Source: Candidatus Omnitrophota bacterium
GTDB lineage: Bacteria > Omnitrophota > Gorgyraeia > Duberdicusellales > 4484-171
Assembly (NCBI GenBank): GCA_016939345.1
Contig: JAFGHG010000021.1
Span: 1-6,648 of the forward strand
Length of the DNA stretch: 6,648 nucleotides
Reading direction: 5' to 3'
The notes beneath the pieces are model-generated. The model had not been told where the DNA came from. It saw only the letters and a list, made by a program, of their open reading frames with translations, and searched no databases. Within the stretch, counting starts at the first letter, position 1. Each line of letters begins with the position of its first letter. Shown here in pieces: positions 1 to 6,443 of the stretch. A program made the position numbers and the translations under genes.

Positions 1-493
1 AGCAAACAGCATAAAAATCGTAGCTTTGGATAAGATTATTGCCAAGAACGAATCCCCGCCAATTGAGCCACTGAAAAATGCCATTAATTGTTATCAAGAA
101 GGCCCCGGCGAAAAAGACATAGAAGAGAATCTTAACCTTTTCCCTGGTTAATAAAACCCTGATCAGGTAAAAAAGAATAACCCACTCCCCCCACTTAAAA
201 AACCAGGCTTTAAAACTGCTTCTGATAAATTCTCCGCTGGCAAACATCGACAGAGCTATGGCGATATAAAAGATAAGCAGGCTTAAATTTATTCTGTCTT
301 TAAAAAAAGCTTTAACCCTATCAAGCGAGGGCCTTCGAATCGATATTTTTAACAAAAAACACAGAAATAAAAAACCAAAAATGCTCTCTATGCTGGCTTT
401 GGCTATGGGCAGGAAAAAAACCAAAGCGGCAAAGAAGAAAAAGGCCGCTTTGTCTATTATGGCTATTGTTCTTTGTTTAGTATCTGGGGTCAT
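1..493 (-). CDS. O-antigen ligase/polymerase-like membrane protein, N-terminal part (runs off left edge)
   Basis: My own translation of the minus strand from the ATG at 493-491 stays open for 164 codons to the window edge, so this is the N-terminal part of a longer gene. The product is strongly hydrophobic, with likely membrane segments near residues 17-31, 33-50, 70-86, 103-115 and 120-138. The segment LPIAKASIESIFGF (29-42) and the later NGIFQWL (137-143) are of the kind seen near the N-terminus of Wzy_C/O-antigen ligase proteins. Known members of this family are inner-membrane proteins with ten or more helices that use undecaprenyl-diphosphate-linked glycans, acting as WaaL ligase, Wzy polymerase or protein O-oligosaccharyltransferase. 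Which of these applies cannot be told, because the large periplasmic loop and catalytic residues lie outside the window. The ribosome site is weak (only AAAAAG just before the ATG). The frame stays open upstream to about 586, but that stretch is the palindromic repeat, so I keep the ATG. Confidence 0.72.
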   Translation of the reverse strand, partial: MTPDTKQRTIAIIDKAAFFFFAALVFFLPIAKASIESIFGFLFLCFLLKISIRRPSLDRVKAFFKDRINLSLLIFYIAIALSMFASGEFIRSSFKAWFFKWGEWVILFYLIRVLLTREKVKILFYVFFAGAFLITINGIFQWLNWRGFVLGNNLIQSYDFYAVC

Positions 494-517
494 CTTTTTA
501 AACTGATCTTTTAATCT

Positions 518-643
518 CGAAGCCCGAATATCGAAATTCGAAACAAATTTTAATATCAAATCTTTCAATGACAAAAACAGTTTTTAAACATTGGGATTTT
601 GAAAATTTGAACATTGTTTCGGATTTCGTATTTCGAATTTAGG
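518..643. repeat. Imperfect long palindrome with 7-base tandem units in both arms
   Basis: The left arm (518-545) reads as four units of the form CGAANNN: CGAAGCC, CGAATAT, CGAAATT, CGAAACA. The right arm (617-643) reads as three units TTTCGNA (TTTCGGA, TTTCGTA, TTTCGAA) followed by TTTAGG. The core pairing is 532-546 against 614-628, complementary at 14 of 15 positions, and 525-528 against 632-635 extends it after a three-base mismatch. Weaker similarity continues inward with small bulges (about 549-570 against 590-611), and AAAAACAGTTTTT (573-585) sits at the centre. It lies wholly between two genes. It looks like a short dispersed intergenic palindrome (REP- or MITE-like), but no second copy is present here, so mobility or repetition in the genome is not shown. 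Confidence 0.7.
547..574 (-). promoter_or_regulatory. Possible sigma70-type promoter for the ligase-like gene
   Basis: On the minus strand TTGTCA (574-569) is followed after 16 bases by TAAAAT (552-547), each five of six matches to the TTGACA and TATAAT consensus. Transcription would start near 540 and give a leader of about 47 bases before the ATG at 493, containing one arm of the palindrome. In AT-rich DNA such matches arise by chance, and read-through from the upstream operon is an equally good explanation. Confidence 0.3.
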
Positions 644-650
644 TAATTTA

Positions 651-2063
651 TTAATATGCACCTTTGCCTTTGATTACTACTGGTATTGTCCAGAAAAGTA
701 TGCGTAAATCAAGCATAAACGACCAATTATTAACATACCAGAGGTCCCAGCGGATCCACTGATGAAATGACAAATCAGACCTGCCTCTCACCTGCGGCAG
801 TCCGGTAATACCCGGTCTTATGTTTAAACGGGGAAGATGCTTATACTCTATTCTTACGCTCTCCTCGACTGGAAAAGGCCTTGGCCCGACCAGACTCATA
901 TCGCCGATAAGGACATTAAAAAGCTGAGGCAATTCATCAAGGCTGAATCGCCGCAGGAACTTTCCTATCTTGGTGATCCTGGGATCCTCCCTGATCTTAA
1001 AGATAACCCCGTCCCTGACTTCGTTGCGTTCAAGAAGGGACCGCTTGGCTGTATCAGCTTCTTTAACCATAGAACGGAATTTATAGAATTTAAAGACCTT
1101 GCCTTTCATGCCCATTCTGTAACGTATATAAAGGACCGGTCCGGCAGAATCAAGTTTGATAAGTATGGCAATTACTATAAAAAACGGCATAAGCATTATT
1201 AAAAGCAATAAAGAAATAATAAAATCGAGGAGGCGTTTGATTACGAATCCTGAGATATAATAATTTTTTTCGCTGAAGTTTATAAGAGGTATAAGGCCTA
1301 AATAGCTTATTGTAAATGAAGGCAGAGATTCCTCGGCGTTAACCGGAAAAACTCTTAAACCCAAATGAAGACGTCTAACCTCTTTTATCAATTCAGGTAT
1401 AGCCTTTTCATACACAGACATGGTTACTATGATCTCATCAACAAAATATTTCTTGGCCACGACTTTAAAGTCTTTTATCCGTCCAAGGACCTTAAGGCCC
1501 TGGATTATCTTGTTCTGGTTATTATCAAGAAAACCCACTGGATTAAAACCAAGATGAGGGGATTTTTTTATTTCATTTAGCACCATCTCGCCAAGGTTAT
1601 CAGCGCCGACTATAAGGACATTTATATTATGAAAACCCTTGGCTATTAATTTACGCAACGCTATGCGCTTGATGATGCGGAAAGAACTTAAGAAAAAAAA
1701 CTGGTTAAAAAAACTCATTAAAAAAACCTGCCGGGAAAAGAACTTATATTTGGCAAAAAAGATAACTGCCGCAATGGTTATACTGCAATAAGCCAGACTC
1801 GAAAAAACAGCCACGAGCTCCCTGTAAACAGTCAAGCCTCTGTCAGTAGCATAAAGATTTTTTATGGAAAAGACTGTAAAAATCAAAAGGCTCCAGAGTA
1901 TAAAAATGAACAGATATGAGCGAAAATGGGAAAAATCGAAAAACCTCTCTTGGGGGTAAAAGTAGGTATATTTCGCAAAGTAGGCAGCGGCAAAACTGAA
2001 AGCTGTAAGGAAAAGATCTGTTATCAGATATAAAGGCCTTGGCTTTAAGAATTTGCTTAACAT
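651..2063 (-). CDS. Exopolysaccharide polyprenyl glycosylphosphotransferase (WcaJ/WbaP-type initiating enzyme)
   Basis: This enzyme family starts glycan assembly by moving a sugar 1-phosphate from a UDP-sugar onto undecaprenyl phosphate at the cytoplasmic face of the inner membrane. The 470-residue length is typical of the large form. Hydrophobic helices occupy about residues 9-135. A Rossmann-like CoA_binding_3 domain follows, with NVLIVGADNLGE at 148-159. A further helix (about 278-303) contains the proline P293 expected in the re-entrant membrane helix. The catalytic domain carries KRLLD (276-280), KFYKFRSM (325-332), SLDELPQ (374-380) with the Asp376-Glu377 pair, SLVGPRP (390-396) and RPGITGLPQVRGR (416-428). 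In the small homologue PglC the equivalent Asp-Glu pair is catalytic, the Asp being the nucleophile. No key residue is missing. The sugar (glucose, galactose or an N-acetyl sugar) cannot be read from sequence. The ATG at 2063 lies 21 bases after the GT26 stop and has no clear ribosome site. Confidence 0.95.
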   Translation of the reverse strand: MLSKFLKPRPLYLITDLFLTAFSFAAAYFAKYTYFYPQERFFDFSHFRSYLFIFILWSLLIFTVFSIKNLYATDRGLTVYRELVAVFSSLAYCSITIAAVIFFAKYKFFSRQVFLMSFFNQFFFLSSFRIIKRIALRKLIAKGFHNINVLIVGADNLGEMVLNEIKKSPHLGFNPVGFLDNNQNKIIQGLKVLGRIKDFKVVAKKYFVDEIIVTMSVYEKAIPELIKEVRRLHLGLRVFPVNAEESLPSFTISYLGLIPLINFSEKNYYISGFVIKRLLDFIISLLLLIMLMPFFIVIAILIKLDSAGPVLYIRYRMGMKGKVFKFYKFRSMVKEADTAKRSLLERNEVRDGVIFKIREDPRITKIGKFLRRFSLDELPQLFNVLIGDMSLVGPRPFPVEESVRIEYKHLPRLNIRPGITGLPQVRGRSDLSFHQWIRWDLWYVNNWSFMLDLRILFWTIPVVIKGKGAY

Positions 2064-2084
2064 ATTGTAGAATTATACACTCAA

Positions 2085-2858
2085 CTAATGACTTTTAAAA
2101 AGTTTTTTATGAAAAATATCTTTAAGGGCCAAAAAAATAAAAATACAATTGCCTATTAAATACCTCCTCCACAAGCGGCCGGGTTCACTTAACAGGCGGT
2201 ATAACCATTCAAATCCGTTATCCCTTATCCATCTTGGAGCCTGGGGTTTTGTTCCGGCTAAAAAATCAAAAGCCGCCCCGACACCCACCATAACCGGCAC
2301 CTTCAAACTCTGTCTGTTTTCATGCATCCATAATTGCTGTTTAGGGCAACCCAAACCAACCCAGAGGATATCAGGTCTGGCCTTGTTTATATTATAAATG
2401 ATCTCCTGCCTCTCTACATCTTTAAGAGGCCTGAAAGGCGGCGAATAGTATCCTGCTATTATGGCATTTGGATAATCTCTTTTAACCCTTTCTATGAGTT
2501 TAGTTAAAGTATTATGGCTTGCACCGTAAAAGAAATGAGAGCAGCTCTTACCCTTTTCAAGATTTAGAAACTCCTGCATAAGATCTGGACCATAAACACG
2601 CTGTTTTAAGGGGTGCCCGTATAAACGAGACATAATGACTAAGGAAATGCCATCCGGGACAGATAAACTGCTTTTGTTTATCGCCTCTTTGACCTTTTCA
2701 TCTTTCTGGCTAATCACTACGTCATTGGCATTGGATATAACAATGTAATTGCCGTTTTCTTTTTTTTCTATCCAGGCCCTTGCGATGTCGATCACCTCGG
2801 GAATTTGAACAGTATCCACCCGGACACCTGAAATATAAATCTGACTAAGGCCTTTCAT
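2085..2858 (-). CDS. WecG/TagA/CpsF-family (GT26) glycosyltransferase
   Basis: GT26 enzymes add the second sugar, often ManNAc or ManNAcA, to an undecaprenyl-diphosphate-linked first sugar on the cytoplasmic side of the membrane. The 257-residue protein has the family motifs in order: SNANDVV (42-48), VPDG (67-70, Asp69 at the position of the proposed catalytic Asp of TagA), RVYGPDL (87-93), GLGCPKQQLW (168-177), GVGAAFDFLAG (192-202), and the C-terminal signature APRWIRDNGFEWLYRL (207-222) followed by EPGRLWRRYL (225-234). The arginine- and aromatic-rich C-terminus (about 207-257, with a hydrophobic stretch near 235-246) matches the membrane-binding appendage known in TagA. It sits directly upstream of the initiating transferase, a usual pairing for consecutive steps. 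The gap to the methyltransferase stop is 14 bases and the ribosome site is weak. The actual sugar donor is not determinable here. Confidence 0.95.
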   Translation of the reverse strand: MKGLSQIYISGVRVDTVQIPEVIDIARAWIEKKENGNYIVISNANDVVISQKDEKVKEAINKSSLSVPDGISLVIMSRLYGHPLKQRVYGPDLMQEFLNLEKGKSCSHFFYGASHNTLTKLIERVKRDYPNAIIAGYYSPPFRPLKDVERQEIIYNINKARPDILWVGLGCPKQQLWMHENRQSLKVPVMVGVGAAFDFLAGTKPQAPRWIRDNGFEWLYRLLSEPGRLWRRYLIGNCIFIFLALKDIFHKKLFKSH

Positions 2859-2872
2859 AAAACTCTAAACTA

Positions 2873-3631
2873 TCATCTTTTTGTAAAAACAAAACATTGA
2901 TTTACAAAGAGGAAATTAAAAATCTTCAAAAAACGCATGAAATTATCTACTTTAGCTGAAAAAGCCGCAGATATTGGAATGTTAGCATAAGTCAAAACAG
3001 CGACCGGTGACCACATAAAAGGGTAAAACTTGCTTAAAATAAAATTTGTTTCCTTTGCTGCAGCCTTGATGAAGCCCAAATCTATATCAGCCAAATGCGG
3101 TGAACGGCTTTGTAGTTTCAGTAAAGAGGCTAATCTGTCCCAAAAAGGATTTGGACAGGTGACGATAAATGCCCCTCTGGGTTTCAATATGCGATAAGCT
3201 TGTTTAAAAACAAGCATAGGATCCTCCATGTGTTCTAATACTGCCAGGGCAGTAATAAAATCATATGAGCTGCTTTCTGTGCCCGCACAATAATCCAATA
3301 TGTCTGCATGGATAAGATCAATATTATGGTAAGTTTTTGGAAAAAAACCAAGAAGTTCTTCTGAGGCTTCAATGCCGGTATACTTACCCATCTTGAGTAA
3401 ATCATGCATTTCGATAAGGGCAAGTCCGTCTGCAGAGCCAAGGTCTAATATCCGGATGTTATTATCGATATTAAAAATATCTTTAATAATACCGGCAGCC
3501 AAACTGGCCCTATACTTGTATCGATATATTAAATATGGCTTAATTTTTCGCTTGATTGCATAAGTTTTAGTTAAAAAACCTGAATTTTTTTTATAATCAT
3601 TTTTTATGTATATACATTTACCTCTGCTCAT
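2873..3631 (-). CDS. Class I SAM-dependent methyltransferase
   Basis: This is a Rossmann-fold methyltransferase of the Methyltransf_11/25 type. With the ATG at 3631-3629 it has 252 residues. The SAM-binding motif I is RILDLGSADG (60-69). The acidic loop after strand 2 is GIEAS (86-90), the adenine-side acidic residue is in HADILDY (108-114), and the post-motif segment is AVLEHMEDP (130-138), followed by LKPRGAFIVTCPNP. The substrate is unknown. In a glycan cluster with a sulfotransferase it most likely methylates a sugar or lipid-linked glycan, but O-, N- and C-methylation are not distinguished by these motifs. The frame extends upstream to a TTG at 3673 (14 more residues). I prefer 3631 because it is an ATG, shortens the overlap with the sulfotransferase from 56 to 14 bases, and the TTG has no ribosome site. 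The first 45 residues are very basic and AT-rich. Confidence 0.85.
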   Translation of the reverse strand: MSRGKCIYIKNDYKKNSGFLTKTYAIKRKIKPYLIYRYKYRASLAAGIIKDIFNIDNNIRILDLGSADGLALIEMHDLLKMGKYTGIEASEELLGFFPKTYHNIDLIHADILDYCAGTESSSYDFITALAVLEHMEDPMLVFKQAYRILKPRGAFIVTCPNPFWDRLASLLKLQSRSPHLADIDLGFIKAAAKETNFILSKFYPFMWSPVAVLTYANIPISAAFSAKVDNFMRFLKIFNFLFVNQCFVFTKR

Positions 3632-4490
3632 AATATATGATTTCTTTAAGTTCAGGATCAATATTCTCTTCAACGATTTTATTTATAAATAATATGTCAT
3701 CACTGGATAACTCACTCTTATAACCGCCAACCTGGCCCTTTCTGGTTTTAAAAGTTCTTTCATCGGCAGCATCAGAGGCTCTAAGCCAGGGGATACTATG
3801 AGCATTTCTGGTTTCCATATCCTGCATGTTCTTAAAATTTCCAAATTTTATTGTTTCGATTATCTCTTCTTGTCTTAAAGCAGCCAGGCCGATAAAATCA
3901 AGTAAAATTCTTAAATGCTTCTCAACATCGTCGTGCAAACCCTCATAAGTCATAATAAGACAATCGGAAAAAACATCTCTGTTTCTAAACCATAAATTCA
4001 TACAGGTTATAACCTTAAGTGCTCCAAGATATTGGTTGCGGATAAAATGCGAAATATCATAATCAACCAGCCTTTCCCGATACTTTAAGTGCATGTAGCT
4101 GGAAACTAGAACATCTCTGATATCGCGGAAAAGAAGAACAGCCTTCTTTCCCTGGTACTTTCTTTTTAAAAATTCAACCTCTTTGAAGGAAAAAGGAGCA
4201 GGGACCCAGTTAGAACAGCCATGATCGAATTTGATTCGAGGGCGATCCTTTAATGAATTTAATTTTTTCCGGTCAAAGTCTTTTATGCCCTGGGAAAGCA
4301 AAATAGCCTTGTCCAGCATCAACCTTAGCCAAGTCCGTCCGCATTTAGGATAAGAGATTATATATGTCTGACAATTTTTATCTTCCTGGGAGAAAACATA
4401 TTCATTTAAATAAAAAATAAAGGTCTTAGGCGATCTAAAGCTGCTTATAGCTTTTCTGTAAATATTCTTGAGTAAGAATCTGTTATCCAT
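3618..4490 (-). CDS. PAPS-dependent sulfotransferase (Sulfotransfer_1 type)
   Basis: Sulfotransferases move a sulfuryl group from PAPS to a hydroxyl or amine. All three cofactor signatures are visible in this 290-residue protein. The 5'-phosphosulfate loop is SYPKCGRTWL (46-55), with Lys49 at the catalytic position. The 3'-phosphate motif is LLFRDIRDVLVSSY (119-132), with Arg122 and Ser130. The C-terminal RKGQVGGYK (250-258) fits the KGxxGxxK motif. His90 in PRIKFDHG lies where the catalytic-base histidine of cytosolic sulfotransferases is expected. There is no signal peptide, so it should act in the cytoplasm on a lipid-linked glycan, a nucleotide sugar or another acceptor. Neighbours point to polysaccharide sulfation, which is inference. 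No PAPS synthesis genes are in the window. The start follows the radical SAM stop by 25 bases with a poor ribosome site; the end overlaps the methyltransferase start by 14 bases. Confidence 0.92.
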   Translation of the reverse strand: MDNRFLLKNIYRKAISSFRSPKTFIFYLNEYVFSQEDKNCQTYIISYPKCGRTWLRLMLDKAILLSQGIKDFDRKKLNSLKDRPRIKFDHGCSNWVPAPFSFKEVEFLKRKYQGKKAVLLFRDIRDVLVSSYMHLKYRERLVDYDISHFIRNQYLGALKVITCMNLWFRNRDVFSDCLIMTYEGLHDDVEKHLRILLDFIGLAALRQEEIIETIKFGNFKNMQDMETRNAHSIPWLRASDAADERTFKTRKGQVGGYKSELSSDDILFINKIVEENIDPELKEIIYYEQR

Positions 4491-4515
4491 GACAATTCTT
4501 GCCTGTATTTCCTGC

Positions 4516-5580
4516 TTATAAACGAAAAAGAATAGGTATTTTTTCTTTAATCAGGGCATTGGGAATAACTTCACATTCTGCCCAGCAATCGCTGCAGCTG
4601 TTAACCCAATTTTGAAGTTCCTTTGCCTTGGGACTTGATAAGATAGTAGAGAGTTCATCCCTAACGATGTTGCCAACTATCTGAGAATTATACAGGCAAA
4701 CTGCAATGTCGCCATTAGGCAAAAATCTGATGTGTTTGCTTAATGCTATACAGCGGGGCCTAGGAAATTCATGGTCTTTTAGTAGGCGGTTGGAAAGCCC
4801 TTTTAAATAATATTTTTTTATAGCCCTTTCAAAAAAATCCGGGATATTCTTACAGTTTGCCTTTAATTCTATAAATATCTCTCTTAGCTGCTCTTGGCTA
4901 AAGTCAGTGAAAGGCTTAAAATCCCTTCTTTCGTCTATTTTTTCCTGCTGGTCGGCATACAAAGACGGCCCCTGATAAGCCAACACCGGTAAATATCCTA
5001 ACTTTAGCTCGCTGCATAGCCTTCTAATTTCTTTTGAATCCAAAAATGACTGCCAGTCGGTTATAGTATGATTTACAGCCAGAAAGAAGTTACGTCCTCT
5101 TTTTATAGCTTTAAGGGCCTCTATTGTTTCAAGGGCTTTATCCCAGGCGCCATTGATACCTAAATTAAAATCATGACTGGCTTTGGCCCCGGTCAAAGAT
5201 ATCTTTATGTGAAGATTATTGAATTTTGAATTTTTTGCAAAATCTATTATATTATCCTTTAGGATGCCGTTGCTGGTGACATGAAGAATTTTGCAGGCTG
5301 TGTTTTCCTTGATAATATTTGAAATATCCAAAATATCTTTCCTTAAGAAAGGCTCGCCTCCTGTTAATCTTACCACGACGATTTCTTTTATCTTAGCAAA
5401 GGCTTTTTTAATCTGTTCAAGGTCCATCTCCTGCTGAGCTTTCTTTTTCCAGATATCGCACATCCGACACTTGGCATTACAGCGGAAAGTAACAATATAA
5501 GTGCAGAAAAAAGGATTCTTTAAAGGCAAAAGCCTGTTTTTCAAAACAGCCACCATAATGGATAGCTTCTCTTTTGTCAT
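4516..5580 (-). CDS. Radical SAM protein with SPASM/twitch-like C-terminal cysteines
   Basis: This 354-residue protein has the radical SAM iron-sulfur motif CNAKCRMC (Cys34, Cys38, Cys41) and the SAM-binding RLTGGEPFLRKD (71-82), followed by the usual barrel elements such as HVTSNG (100-105) and HIKISLTG (124-131). The C-terminus has Cys277, a 17-residue gap, Cys295 in LPNGDIAVC (287-295), then Cys329, Cys332 and Cys336 in SCSDCWAEC. This resembles a shortened SPASM or twitch domain holding at least one auxiliary cluster. Relatives mature peptides, act as dehydrogenases or modify other substrates; the MoaA-like front end alone does not name the reaction. No short precursor peptide gene was seen nearby. 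The ATG overlaps the GT2 stop (ATGA), with AAAAGGA four bases ahead of the start, so translation is probably coupled. The most likely role is modification of a sugar or lipid carrier in this pathway, as an inference from context only. Confidence 0.9.
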   Translation of the reverse strand: MTKEKLSIMVAVLKNRLLPLKNPFFCTYIVTFRCNAKCRMCDIWKKKAQQEMDLEQIKKAFAKIKEIVVVRLTGGEPFLRKDILDISNIIKENTACKILHVTSNGILKDNIIDFAKNSKFNNLHIKISLTGAKASHDFNLGINGAWDKALETIEALKAIKRGRNFFLAVNHTITDWQSFLDSKEIRRLCSELKLGYLPVLAYQGPSLYADQQEKIDERRDFKPFTDFSQEQLREIFIELKANCKNIPDFFERAIKKYYLKGLSNRLLKDHEFPRPRCIALSKHIRFLPNGDIAVCLYNSQIVGNIVRDELSTILSSPKAKELQNWVNSCSDCWAECEVIPNALIKEKIPILFRL

Positions 5581-6443
5581 TTTGTCCTTTTATCGATTAA
5601 ATCAGCAAGCAATCCTAAAGACAGAATCATAAACCCGGCCACGAAAGTTATAATGGTAGTGGATATCAGCATCGGCCTTACAAAAATTCTTATCAAGATA
5701 AGGATGAGACCTACAAAAAATAAAACAGCGCTTAAAGGCAGAAATATCTTCAAAGGGTCAAAATACATTATTGTCCTGGCAACCAGAAGAAAAAAATTAG
5801 AGGTATCCTTGAAAGGCCTGATTTTAGACCTGCCTGTTCTTTTGAGGTAATCTATTGGGATATACTTTACAAAATGATTATTGGTCAGCATGGCTAAGGT
5901 AATGGTCGTAGTGAAGGAAAACCCGTTAGGGAGGATGTGGATAAATTTGTCTATTACCTCTTTTTTCATTATCCTCAAGCCGGAATTAAGGTCAGGGATG
6001 TGTCTTCCAGAAAGATAGGTGGCCAGTTTTACGATAAACCATTTGCCGAATTTTCTGCTTCTCGATATTTGGGAATCCTTCTTTGTCCTGGAACCGACAA
6101 CCATATCCAGGCCTTCTTTTTCAAAGGTTTGGATCAATTGAGGGATTGAATCGCAGGAATATGTTCCATCAGCATCGATGATTAAAACAGCATCATGTTT
6201 GGCCTTAGCTATGCCTCTTTTTAGGGCTCCTCCGTAACCAAGCTGTATGTCGTTTGATATGATACTTAAAGGCCCCTTGCAATCCTGTAGAAGCTCAAGG
6301 CTTTTATCGCTGGAATGGTCGTCGACTGCGATTATCTCGAAATTGATCCTTAGCTTAGAGATTGTGCTGGTCAAATCCTCGATTGTTTTAACAACTGATT
6401 TCTCTTCATTGTAACAGGGCACAACTATGCTTAAGCCCTTCAT
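5577..6443 (-). CDS. GT2 glycosyltransferase, polyprenyl-phosphate sugar synthase type (DPM1/GtrB-like) with two C-terminal helices
   Basis: The 288-residue protein is a GT-A fold family 2 transferase. The motifs are VVPCYNEE (7-14), AVDDHSSD (39-46), QLGYGGALKRG (67-77), the metal-binding DADGTY (90-95), VVGSRT (115-120) and DLNSGLR (151-157), with a basic RTGRSKIRPFKD stretch (202-213). Two membrane helices follow (about 231-254 and 259-283). This layout is that of dolichol-phosphate mannose synthase and the bacterial GtrB/ArnC group, which load a sugar onto undecaprenyl phosphate at the cytoplasmic face for later use by a GT-C transferase on the other side. The sugar is not readable. The ATG overlaps the stop of the upstream membrane protein (ATGA) and has the strongest ribosome site in the window; its stop overlaps the radical SAM start in the same way. 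A direct glycan-elongating GT2 is the alternative, less likely given the helices and DLNSGLR motif. Confidence 0.93.
   Translation of the reverse strand: MKGLSIVVPCYNEEKSVVKTIEDLTSTISKLRINFEIIAVDDHSSDKSLELLQDCKGPLSIISNDIQLGYGGALKRGIAKAKHDAVLIIDADGTYSCDSIPQLIQTFEKEGLDMVVGSRTKKDSQISRSRKFGKWFIVKLATYLSGRHIPDLNSGLRIMKKEVIDKFIHILPNGFSFTTTITLAMLTNNHFVKYIPIDYLKRTGRSKIRPFKDTSNFFLLVARTIMYFDPLKIFLPLSAVLFFVGLILILIRIFVRPMLISTTIITFVAGFMILSLGLLADLIDKRTK

Larger units (their letters stand above)
494..650. other. 157-base intergenic spacer between the initiating transferase and the ligase-like gene
   Basis: This is the only sizeable non-coding gap in the window. Most of it (about 518-643) is an imperfect palindrome made of 7-base units, and a possible sigma70-like promoter facing the ligase-like gene lies inside it. 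I see no GC-rich hairpin followed by a T-run, so no classical terminator, and no tRNA or riboswitch-like structure. Confidence 0.7.

Noticed and set aside
573..585. AAAAACAGTTTTT as an intrinsic terminator
   Set aside because: The stem is six pairs with one C-G and a one-base centre, which cannot form a stable hairpin; there is no GC-rich stem before a T-run.
518..643. CRISPR-like array
   Set aside because: The units are 7 bases, contiguous, degenerate and inverted between arms, with no spacers; no cas genes are present.
837..1202. Plus-strand 121-codon open frame (and the shorter ones at 1365-1580)
   Set aside because: It lies fully opposite the catalytic domain of the WcaJ-like gene, shows no family motif, and its residues track the complement of conserved codons. 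It is a shadow frame.
2149..2397. Plus-strand 82-codon open frame opposite the GT26 gene
   Set aside because: It covers the most conserved GT26 motifs on the other strand and has no motif or ribosome site of its own.
3235..3563. Short open frames at 3235-3441 (minus) and 3372-3563 (plus)
   Set aside because: Both lie inside the methyltransferase gene, whose own frame carries the SAM-binding motifs.
3629..3673. TTG start at 3673 for the methyltransferase
   Set aside because: It has no ribosome site, is not ATG, and would overlap the sulfotransferase by 56 bases. The ATG at 3631 fits better, though neither has a strong ribosome site.
4516..5580. Peptide-maturing (RiPP) system around the radical SAM gene
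   Set aside because: I found no small precursor gene, transporter or protease beside it; the neighbours are glycan enzymes.
5653..6149. Two plus-strand open frames opposite the GT2 gene
   Set aside because: They overlap the conserved GT2 motifs on the other strand and look like nothing known.
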